A stretch of 6,883 nt of DNA from an uncultured Actinomycetes bacterium (GTDB lineage: Bacteria; Actinomycetota; Actinomycetes; Nanopelagicales; Nanopelagicaceae). This document shows, piece by piece, positions 1 to 5,665 of the stretch. The position numbers and the translations under genes were made by a program. Location of the stretch: the NCBI GenBank assembly GCA_903842855.1, contig CAIMNT010000010.1, positions 1-6,883 of the forward strand, given 5' to 3'. The notes under the pieces were generated by a model. It saw only the letters and a program-made list of their open reading frames with translations. It was not told where the DNA came from and searched no databases. Each line of letters starts with the position of its first letter. Position 1 is the stretch's first letter.

Positions 1-1
1 C

Positions 2-2302
2 GGCGGTGGAGATCAAATTTTCTTCCAAGGCCACGCCAGCCCAGGTATGTATGCCCGAGCTTTTGTTGAAGGTCGCTTAACGGAACACCAGATGGATGGT
101 TTCCGCCAAGAGTTATCACATTCAGGTGGCGGACTTTCTTCATATCCTCACCCACCTTTGATGCCGGAGTTCTGGCAGTTCCCAACTGTTTCGATGGGGC
201 TTGGACCAAACAATGCTATTTATCAAGCTCGCTACAACCGCTACCTCCATGGCCGCGGTATCAAGGACACGTCAGATCAAAATGTCTGGGCCTTCCTTGG
301 AGATGGTGAGTGCGATGAGCCAGAAACACTCGGTGCCATCAGCCTCGCCGCTCGCGAAGGTCTCGACAACCTTAATTTTGTTATCAACTGTAACTTGCAG
401 CGCCTAGATGGACCGGTTCGCGGTAATGGCAAGATCATTCAAGAACTTGAATCAATCTTCCGTGGCGCAGGGTGGAATGTCATCAAGGTTGTCTGGGGTC
501 GCGAGTGGGATGAACTCCTAGCTAATGACCGCGAAGGCGCCCTCGTTGATTTGATGAACCGGACCACCGATGGTGACTATCAAACATTTAAGGCCGAGAG
601 CGGCGCATATGTCCGCGAACACTTCTTCGGTCGCGATCCTCGCACTGCAGCTCTTGTCGCCAACTGGTCTGATGAAAAGATTTGGGGACTCAAGCGCGGC
701 GGCCATGATTACCGCAAACTATTTTCAGCTTACAAAGCTGCAACTGAGAAGAATGGCAAGCCAACTGTAATTTTGGCTAAGACCATCAAGGGTTGGACGC
801 TGGGTTCACATTTCGAGGCGCGTAACTCCACGCACCAGATGAAGAAGATGACTCACGAGGATCTGATTCAGTTCCGCGATACCTTACATATTCCGCTTCC
901 TGATTCTGCAATCGATGCCAAAGTTCCTGCCTATTACCATCCTGGCGTTGACTCACCTGAGTACAAGTACATGATGGAGCGTCGCCGCGAACTTGGCGGA
1001 TCGGTGCCAACCCGCCGCAAGATTTCTCGTCCCCTCCCTCAACCTGCAGATTCAACGTACGAATCTGTGAAGCGCGGATCTGGACAGCAAGAGGTTGCCA
1101 CGACCATGGCATTTGTTCGCCTGCTCAAGGATCTAGTCAAAGATCCAGAGATCGGTAAGCGCTTTGTTCCGATCATCCCTGATGAGGCTCGCACATTCGG
1201 TATGGATAGCCTCTTCCCAACACTCAAGATCTACTCCCCTCTCGGTCAGACATATGCCTCGGTCGACCGCGAGTTGATGTTGTCATACAAGGAATCAACA
1301 TCTGGCGTGATCTTGCACGAGGGAATTAATGAGGCTGGATCTACCGCTTCATTCACCGCGGTCGGTTCCTCATATTCAACTCATGACGAGCCAATGATTC
1401 CGATCTACATCTTCTATTCCATGTTTGGATTCCAGCGTACTGGAGATGCATTTTGGGCCGCCGCAGATCAGATGTGTCGCGGCTTTGTTGTGGGAGCTAC
1501 TGCAGGGCGCACCACACTTAACGGTGAAGGCCTGCAGCATGAAGATGGGCATTCACTACTGCTTGCCTCAACCAACCCTGCTGTCGTCGCTTATGACCCA
1601 GCATTCGGTTACGAGGTAGGTCATATCGTTAAAGATGGGCTACGCCGGATGTATGGCGAAAACAGCGAGAATGTTTATTACTACCTCACTGTTTACAACG
1701 AGCCATATATGCAACCTGCAGAGCCAGAAAACTTGGATGTGGAAGGTCTATTAAAGGGTATGTACCTATACTCGCCCGCTACCAAGAAGGGAAAGAGTGA
1801 GGTTAACCTCTTGGCTTCTGGAGTCTCTCTCAACTGGGCTCTCAAGGCACAGCAACTTCTCCAAGATGACTTTGGAATTAGCGCAGATGTCTGGTCCGTT
1901 ACCTCATGGAACGAACTGCGTCGCGATGGCCTAGAAACCGACCGTCACAACTTGCTCAATCCTCATGATCAGCGCACCGCTTATGTCACCCGCAAACTCA
2001 AGGCCTTTGATGGTCCGGTTATTGCAGTAAGTGATTTCATGCGTGCAGTTCAAGATCAGATCGCACCATGGGTGCCACAAGAGTTCTACTCCCTTGGCAC
2101 TGATGGATTTGGAATGTCAGATACCCGCGGAGCGCTTCGTCGCCACTTTAAGGTTGATGCAGAGTCAATCGTCGTTGCAACCCTGGCACAACTCGCAAAG
2201 AACGGCGATATCAAGGCGAAGGTTGTGCAAGAGGCGATCGATAAGTATCAGATCGAGGATGTCACTGCTGCTGACGCCGGTAACACTGAAGGTTCTGGTT
2301 GA
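2..2302 (+). CDS. aceE: Pyruvate dehydrogenase E1 component, homodimeric type (5'-truncated by window edge)
   Basis: AceE is the thiamine-diphosphate decarboxylase of the pyruvate dehydrogenase complex. It decarboxylates pyruvate and acetylates the lipoyl groups of E2 in the cytoplasm. The reading frame is open from base 2, and the first visible residues already match family sequence (FFQGHASPG, then YARAFVEGRL), so the ATG at 47 is internal and roughly 130-150 N-terminal residues are missing. 766 codons are visible. Numbering from the ATG at 47, the ThDP motif GDG (85-87) to NCN (114-116) is intact, the mobile-loop histidine lies in STHQMKKM (His263), the catalytic glutamate in HEGINE (Glu425), and the active-site histidines in LQHEDGHS (498, 502). 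The His in QGHASPG corresponds to E. coli His142. The C-terminus (ALRRHFKVDAESIV) is full length by comparison with E. coli AceE. No E2 or E3 gene is visible nearby, in line with the stand-alone aceE of many actinobacteria. Identification is very secure. Confidence 0.98.
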   Translation, partial: GGGDQIFFQGHASPGMYARAFVEGRLTEHQMDGFRQELSHSGGGLSSYPHPPLMPEFWQFPTVSMGLGPNNAIYQARYNRYLHGRGIKDTSDQNVWAFLGDGECDEPETLGAISLAAREGLDNLNFVINCNLQRLDGPVRGNGKIIQELESIFRGAGWNVIKVVWGREWDELLANDREGALVDLMNRTTDGDYQTFKAESGAYVREHFFGRDPRTAALVANWSDEKIWGLKRGGHDYRKLFSAYKAATEKNGKPTVILAKTIKGWTLGSHFEARNSTHQMKKMTHEDLIQFRDTLHIPLPDSAIDAKVPAYYHPGVDSPEYKYMMERRRELGGSVPTRRKISRPLPQPADSTYESVKRGSGQQEVATTMAFVRLLKDLVKDPEIGKRFVPIIPDEARTFGMDSLFPTLKIYSPLGQTYASVDRELMLSYKESTSGVILHEGINEAGSTASFTAVGSSYSTHDEPMIPIYIFYSMFGFQRTGDAFWAAADQMCRGFVVGATAGRTTLNGEGLQHEDGHSLLLASTNPAVVAYDPAFGYEVGHIVKDGLRRMYGENSENVYYYLTVYNEPYMQPAEPENLDVEGLLKGMYLYSPATKKGKSEVNLLASGVSLNWALKAQQLLQDDFGISADVWSVTSWNELRRDGLETDRHNLLNPHDQRTAYVTRKLKAFDGPVIAVSDFMRAVQDQIAPWVPQEFYSLGTDGFGMSDTRGALRRHFKVDAESIVVATLAQLAKNGDIKAKVVQEAIDKYQIEDVTAADAGNTEGSG

Positions 2303-2305
2303 TCT

Positions 2306-3520
2306 TTAATGAGTTGCTTGGACCTTGACTTCCCGAGGTCCAAGTTTCTTGAAATACGAGAGTGCGATCATCAGCGCTCCTGGAATCATCAAGGCATAAG
2401 TAATTGTGGTGCTCTGTGCGACCCACGAAATAACTAACTGAACCACAAACGAGAGCGCTGAAATTGCCAACCCAAGTTGGGCGACCACTACGCCAGCAGG
2501 CAGATTTGATCGCTGGCTAGCTATTTGAGTAATGAATCCTGCAAAGAATGATCCGCAAAGTCCGCCAATAAAGAATCCCAGAATTTCAAAGGTGAAGGCG
2601 GCTGCAAAGCTATGCGGAGCGCTGAACTTGGCCAAGAGCAGGAAGAGAATAAAGCTGGACCCACCAATTCGAGAAGAGACTCGAATCCAATAGGCCTCTG
2701 GCTTCAGCGCTAAAAGCCTATGAGCATTCAGTCTGCCACCTGTCATACCGACCATAAACATTAAGTAAGGGACGATACTGAGCGTTGTACTGGCCTTGAT
2801 CTCTTGATGCGACGACAGGGTCACCCAGTTGTTCGTTGAAAATTCGACCATTACTGCGCATAAATATGCGATAGCCATGTATCGATCAGTCGTGAGCATC
2901 GCAAAGGCGCTCTTAATGCCAATCGCAGGTTCGGATTCATCCCGCTTTTCAGACCCCGAGATAAGGAAAGGTCTCATCTGGAAAACCGACCAGAGCGTTC
3001 CCACCCACATAGCCCCGACTAAAACATCTATATGCCAAGCTAGGGAAACGTGTGAGGTAACGATAATTGATAAAACGGTAGAGATGAGAGTGCCCAAACT
3101 CCAAGCCCCGTGCATCTTAGGAATTGTGCGTTCACCGCTTAGCTCCTGACGGCGAAGCGACTGATGGTGCAGTGCGATGTTGTAAGCGTTGAGTCCAAAT
3201 GCAAAGGCGATGTTAACTATTAAATAAATCCTTGGCGTATGAATGTGCGGCATAGAAATAATTGAGCCATACATCAACGCGCTCATAGTGATCAGAATAG
3301 GTCCAACCCCAATTCGATCCACAATCTGACCCGCGACCATCATTGAAAGAACTCCACCAACCGCACCAAAACTGATCAAAGTGCCGTAGGTTCCATTATC
3401 AACATGCAGGTTCGCCTTTAAATTAGGCGCACGAGTTGCAAGTGCCAACGTTGTCATACCGAAATAGAAAAAAAGCAGGAATTGATTTCGTCGCTCCCTG
3501 GAAGTGACAATCAAAGTCAA
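2306..3520 (-). CDS. Major facilitator superfamily transporter, substrate unknown
   Basis: This is a 404-residue inner-membrane carrier, a usual length for a 12-helix MFS protein. The first helix starts almost at the N-terminus (about 13-30, FLLFFYFGMTTLALATRAP). The helix 2-3 loop carries motif A as GQIVDRIG (64-71), and a weaker counterpart, GMTGGRLNAHR, lies at 258-268. HGAWSLGTL (137-145) at helix 5 resembles the YbjJ/fucose-permease-like branch, but I cannot name a substrate. The central hydrophilic loop spans about 183-208, and the tail after the last helix is short and basic. The start is TTG at 3520, the first possible start after an in-frame TAG upstream; a second TTG lies two codons on. 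No Shine-Dalgarno sequence is evident. The start overlaps the preceding gene's stop as TTGA, implying translational coupling. The TAA stop lies 3 bases from the aceE stop. Family assignment is firm; function is unknown. Confidence 0.92.
   Translation of the reverse strand: MTLIVTSRERRNQFLLFFYFGMTTLALATRAPNLKANLHVDNGTYGTLISFGAVGGVLSMMVAGQIVDRIGVGPILITMSALMYGSIISMPHIHTPRIYLIVNIAFAFGLNAYNIALHHQSLRRQELSGERTIPKMHGAWSLGTLISTVLSIIVTSHVSLAWHIDVLVGAMWVGTLWSVFQMRPFLISGSEKRDESEPAIGIKSAFAMLTTDRYMAIAYLCAVMVEFSTNNWVTLSSHQEIKASTTLSIVPYLMFMVGMTGGRLNAHRLLALKPEAYWIRVSSRIGGSSFILFLLLAKFSAPHSFAAAFTFEILGFFIGGLCGSFFAGFITQIASQRSNLPAGVVVAQLGLAISALSFVVQLVISWVAQSTTITYALMIPGALMIALSYFKKLGPREVKVQATH
2317..2350 (+). terminator. 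Intrinsic terminator of aceE, embedded in the convergent MFS gene
   Basis: Left arm CTTGGACCTTG (2317-2327) pairs with right arm CGAGGTCCAAG (2334-2344). This gives eleven pairs with one T-G wobble and a perfect nine-base outer part, closed by the six-base loop ACTTCC. TTTCTT (2345-2350) follows directly, as expected for a rho-independent terminator on the + strand. It begins 15 bases after the aceE stop. The same bases encode the last residues of the minus-strand transporter (around KKLGPREVK). On the minus strand the hairpin is followed by CAACTCATTAAAG, which is not a T tract, so it looks one-directional. Confidence 0.8.
3468..3500 (-). promoter_or_regulatory. Possible attenuator-like hairpin and T7 run inside the start of the MFS gene
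   Basis: Read on the minus strand, CAGGGA (3500-3495) can pair with TTCCTG (3481-3476), including one G-T wobble, around a 13-base loop. One base later comes an uninterrupted run of seven T (3474-3468). This has the form of a weak intrinsic terminator about 20-50 bases into the transporter gene. The T run also encodes Leu-Phe-Phe of the first membrane helix, so it may be only a coding constraint. The stem is short, hence the low confidence. Confidence 0.25.
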
Positions 3521-4410
3521 TAGAGTGCGCTCGCTAACTGTTGTCTAGCCTTGATAAGAATTGGGTCCGCTGGGTCTACCAGTGAGAACAACCCTACAAG
3601 ATGCTCGCGGATTTCTTTACGATCATCTCCGCTTGAAATTTTAATTGCTGAAATTAATCGTGCGAATGCCTCTTCAAACTTTCCCTCTGCAACTTCGCAA
3701 TCGGCTGCCTGCTTCGCCAATGTCAGATCAGTTGGTTGTTGATTGGCCGCTGCAATCACAGTGGAAATATCAAATCCTGAGATTCGCAGTAAAAGTTCCA
3801 CTTGTGCCAAGCCAAGTTGCGCGAGCGCATTACCGGGAGCCCTATTGAGCCAGTCACGGTAGGCAGCACTCGCAGCGACGTAGTCACCCCGGTCAAGCGC
3901 TTCAAGAGCCCGAACTTCCTCAGGTTCAAGTTGCTCTTCAACTGCCGAAGTTCCATCAGGTGCAACTGTTCCAACACCGCGCTCGGCGGCGAGAGCTAGG
4001 ACCTTATCGATCACCAATCGCAATTGTGGCGCAGTGGGTACCGTTTCAAAGAGTGGGACAACTTGCTCTTGAATGATCGCCAGGGCAAGAGGGAGCGTCT
4101 GGACTTGCAAGGCTTGTGCAACCTCAGGCTCTGCATCTACATTCACATTTCCCAGTAACCATCCAGCGCCTTCGGGCTTGGCAGAATCTTGCGCATGAAG
4201 TTGTCCAAGCGCAGTCATCACTGCCTGTGACTGTGGAGACCTGGGTGACCAACAGATCAGAATTACAACTTGCGCATGGGAAGCAGGAAGCACATCCTGC
4301 ATCAAGTTTGCTTGGGTAATCGCTACTCCAGATGCTTCGGTCGCGACTGGAGGATTTCGCAGCGCACTCAAATCTATAGCCGAGCCAAAATTCTTAGGAA
4401 GAGAACTCAT
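3517..4410 (-). CDS. Thioredoxin-fold/TPR protein of the YbbN (CnoX) family, lacking the CXXC cysteines
   Basis: The protein is 297 residues from ATG at 4410. An N-terminal thioredoxin fold spans about 25-145, with strand VVILICW, then SPRSPQS where thioredoxin has a tryptophan followed by CGPC. Both cysteines are replaced by serine (SPQS, near residues 58-61). NVDAEPEVAQALQVQTLP keeps the family pattern up to the cis-proline, near 107. After an acidic linker (VEEQLEPEEV), helical TPR-like repeats fill about 165-297 (ALDRGDYVAASAAYRDWL; EGKFEEAFARLISAI). E. coli YbbN/CnoX has this architecture and acts as a holdase/co-chaperone; a similar role here is inferred, and disulfide chemistry is unlikely. 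A TTG directly before the ATG is an alternative start and sits at a better distance (9 bases) from AGAGGAAG. The start lies inside the DUF4032 gene (17-base overlap), and the TGA overlaps the MFS start, so the gene is the middle of a coupled operon. Confidence 0.88.
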   Translation of the reverse strand: MSSLPKNFGSAIDLSALRNPPVATEASGVAITQANLMQDVLPASHAQVVILICWSPRSPQSQAVMTALGQLHAQDSAKPEGAGWLLGNVNVDAEPEVAQALQVQTLPLALAIIQEQVVPLFETVPTAPQLRLVIDKVLALAAERGVGTVAPDGTSAVEEQLEPEEVRALEALDRGDYVAASAAYRDWLNRAPGNALAQLGLAQVELLLRISGFDISTVIAAANQQPTDLTLAKQAADCEVAEGKFEEAFARLISAIKISSGDDRKEIREHLVGLFSLVDPADPILIKARQQLASALY

Positions 4411-5638
4411 CAACCACTACCGCTTCCTCTTGTTTAGGTACATTTCTAAATGGCAATATCGAACGAATGTAATCCTCAGTGGCATAGGTAATTCCCAGAT
4501 CCTTGCCAGCTTTTTCTCCAAGGTACCAACGATGCTCCAAAATTTCATGGAACATCTGTGCTGGTTCAACTCGGCCCTTAAGGTCTTCAGGCACCATATC
4601 GATAACCCGGTGATAGGTCTCCGATAACCAACGGCGAGCGCTATCTTCGATCGGTGGCAACGGCTTCTTCTCACGACCACGGAAACGATCGAATGAGGCC
4701 AGCAGGCGCTTTGCTTGCAGCTCCTCGGCATGGATGCCCATCAATTCAAAGAGGCGGTGTTGGTGATATCCGGATGCTACAAGTTTTGGAGAGAACTTGA
4801 GAGCGCCTTTATCGCCATCGAGGGTGACTTCGACCTCCTCAACTGCAAAGCCCAAGTCTTGTACCGCGCGCATCGCTTTTTCAACGGCATGGCGATCGCT
4901 GGGATCCAAAACCTGTGGCTCCTTAAGCATCGCCCAGAGCCTGCGATAGCGAGAGATGACTCGATCTGCAGCGCGAATAGGGTCCATGCCGGGATGCAAG
5001 AGACCAGCACTGGCTAGATCCTCCAGCTCGGCGGCGACGTTGAACTGCGCGATATCAAGATCATGTTCGCGCTGCCCATTACTTAAGCCAGGTTGGAACT
5101 CACCAGTTTCAGCATCAACAAGGTAAGCGGCGTATTTGTCGGCATCTTGCCTAAAGAGAGTGTTGGAGAGCGAGCAATCGCCCCACCAAAAACCGAGGAG
5201 GTGGAGGCGCACTAAAAGCAGCGCCAGCGCATTGGCCATATTATTTATTTCGTGCGGGGTTACCTCAGTACTCATGATGACGCGATAAGGCAGCGAAAAG
5301 GGTAGGTAGCGGGTCACCAGCGCGACTGGGAGCGGGTTAGCCATGTTATCAAGCCGATTTTCGACGATGGCGACCGGCTCTACGCATGGGGCGTTTCGAG
5401 TATTGAGTTCACGCAGAATCGCGTATTCGCGCGCCGCGAACTCTTCTACGGTCTCCTTGACGGCAAAGACATCACGGTCCCCAGGTCCGGTGCGAATCAG
5501 GCGCACGATATGGCGCGAGATTCCTCGCATACTGGTGAGACCGGGGTCCTCAGGCCAATCCTCCAGAGCTTTTCGCCAGGGAAGGGATGAGAGGGCGAGC
5601 ATGTCCTCACTCAGACCCGTTATCCGAAGCTCGCTCAC
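4394..5638 (-). CDS. DUF4032 protein with kinase-like N-terminal domain
   Basis: From GTG at 5638 the product is 414 residues, predicted soluble, with no signal or membrane segment. The N-terminal ~200 residues look like a divergent protein-kinase/LPS-kinase (Kdo/WaaP-like) fold. An ATP-site lysine lies in FAVKE (Lys61), a possible helix-C glutamate in AREY (Glu71), a catalytic loop in GDCSLSN (Asp154, Asn159), and a metal-binding aspartate in LVDAETGE (Asp175), in the DFG position. All key residues are present, so it is probably active, but the substrate is unknown. The C-terminal half (about 200-395; SGYHQHRLFELMGIHAEE, EPAQMFHEILEHRWYLGEKAG) matches the DUF4032 region that accompanies this domain in actinobacteria. 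It is first in the three-gene minus-strand operon and diverges from the PerM-family gene. A TTG at 5662 would add eight residues, but it lies upstream of the likely minus-strand -10, so GTG, giving VSELRITGL, is preferred. Confidence 0.85.
   Translation of the reverse strand: MSELRITGLSEDMLALSSLPWRKALEDWPEDPGLTSMRGISRHIVRLIRTGPGDRDVFAVKETVEEFAAREYAILRELNTRNAPCVEPVAIVENRLDNMANPLPVALVTRYLPFSLPYRVIMSTEVTPHEINNMANALALLLVRLHLLGFWWGDCSLSNTLFRQDADKYAAYLVDAETGEFQPGLSNGQREHDLDIAQFNVAAELEDLASAGLLHPGMDPIRAADRVISRYRRLWAMLKEPQVLDPSDRHAVEKAMRAVQDLGFAVEEVEVTLDGDKGALKFSPKLVASGYHQHRLFELMGIHAEELQAKRLLASFDRFRGREKKPLPPIEDSARRWLSETYHRVIDMVPEDLKGRVEPAQMFHEILEHRWYLGEKAGKDLGITYATEDYIRSILPFRNVPKQEEAVVVDEFSS
4423..4430 (-). 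promoter_or_regulatory. Ribosome binding site for the YbbN-like gene
   Basis: AGAGGAAG on the minus strand lies within the last codons of the DUF4032 gene. The core AGGAAG ends 9 bases before TTG (4413-4411) and 12 before ATG (4410-4408). The spacing slightly favours TTG and codon preference favours ATG; the two products differ by one residue. Confidence 0.5.
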
Positions 5639-5646
5639 TGCCCTAT

Positions 5647-5652
5647 CTTCTC
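5647..5652 (-). promoter_or_regulatory. Candidate ribosome binding site for the DUF4032 gene
   Basis: GAGAAG on the minus strand ends 8 bases before the GTG at 5638. It would be in the mRNA only if transcription starts at or before 5652. If the GATAAT -10 at 5660-5655 is used, the predicted start (around 5648) would exclude most of it and leave a leader of about ten bases. The two readings conflict, so confidence is low. Confidence 0.3.
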
Positions 5653-5653
5653 G

Positions 5654-5659
5654 TATTAT
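5654..5659 (+). promoter_or_regulatory. Plus-strand -10 element TATTAT placed for leaderless transcription of the PerM-family gene
   Basis: TATTAT occupies exactly positions -12 to -7 relative to the A of the ATG at 5666, so transcription would begin at or next to the start codon. No Shine-Dalgarno sequence precedes this ATG (the bases just upstream are ATCAAACT), which fits a leaderless mRNA of the kind common in actinobacteria. No convincing -35 lies at 16-18 bases spacing (TCGCTC region). The element shares five bases with the opposite-strand GATAAT. Confidence 0.6.
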
Positions 5660-5660
5660 C
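5655..5660 (-). promoter_or_regulatory. Minus-strand -10 element GATAAT for the DUF4032/YbbN/MFS operon
   Basis: GATAAT matches the TATAAT consensus at five of six positions and predicts transcription from about 5648, ten bases before the GTG. No good -35 is seen at normal spacing; TTGAGC is present but only ten bases upstream. TAGTTT (5666-5661) is a second candidate -10 that would give a slightly longer leader. Confidence 0.45.
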
Positions 5661-5665
5661 AAACT

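Noticed and set aside
47..49. ATG at 47 as the true start of aceE
   Set aside because: The frame is open to the window edge, and the codons before it encode conserved family residues (FFQGHASPG), so the gene is simply cut.
786..1227. Minus-strand open frames of 62-108 codons opposite aceE
   Set aside because: Low-complexity, Arg/Ser/Pro-rich translations without family resemblance, lying opposite a highly conserved enzyme gene. They are shadows of the aceE codon pattern.
2225..2260. GATCGAT / GATC repeats near the aceE 3' end as a possible operator
   Set aside because: They encode conserved-looking AceE C-terminal residues (EAIDKYQIED) and show no clean symmetry; coincidence is the simplest reading.
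2306..3520. Horizontal acquisition of the MFS gene from its lower G+C
   Set aside because: Hand counts of single 60-base lines gave 22, 28 and 29 G+C in the transporter (lines 3181, 3061, 2401) against 29, 35 and 38 in the DUF4032 gene (lines 5041, 4861, 5281). The ranges touch and the sample is tiny; the gene is also embedded in an overlapping operon. A full codon-usage comparison would decide.
4417..5017. Alternative-frame open frames across the DUF4032 gene on both strands
   Set aside because: The kinase-like and DUF4032 motifs lie in one continuous frame (5638-4394). The others show no motif, no ribosome site and unlikely composition.
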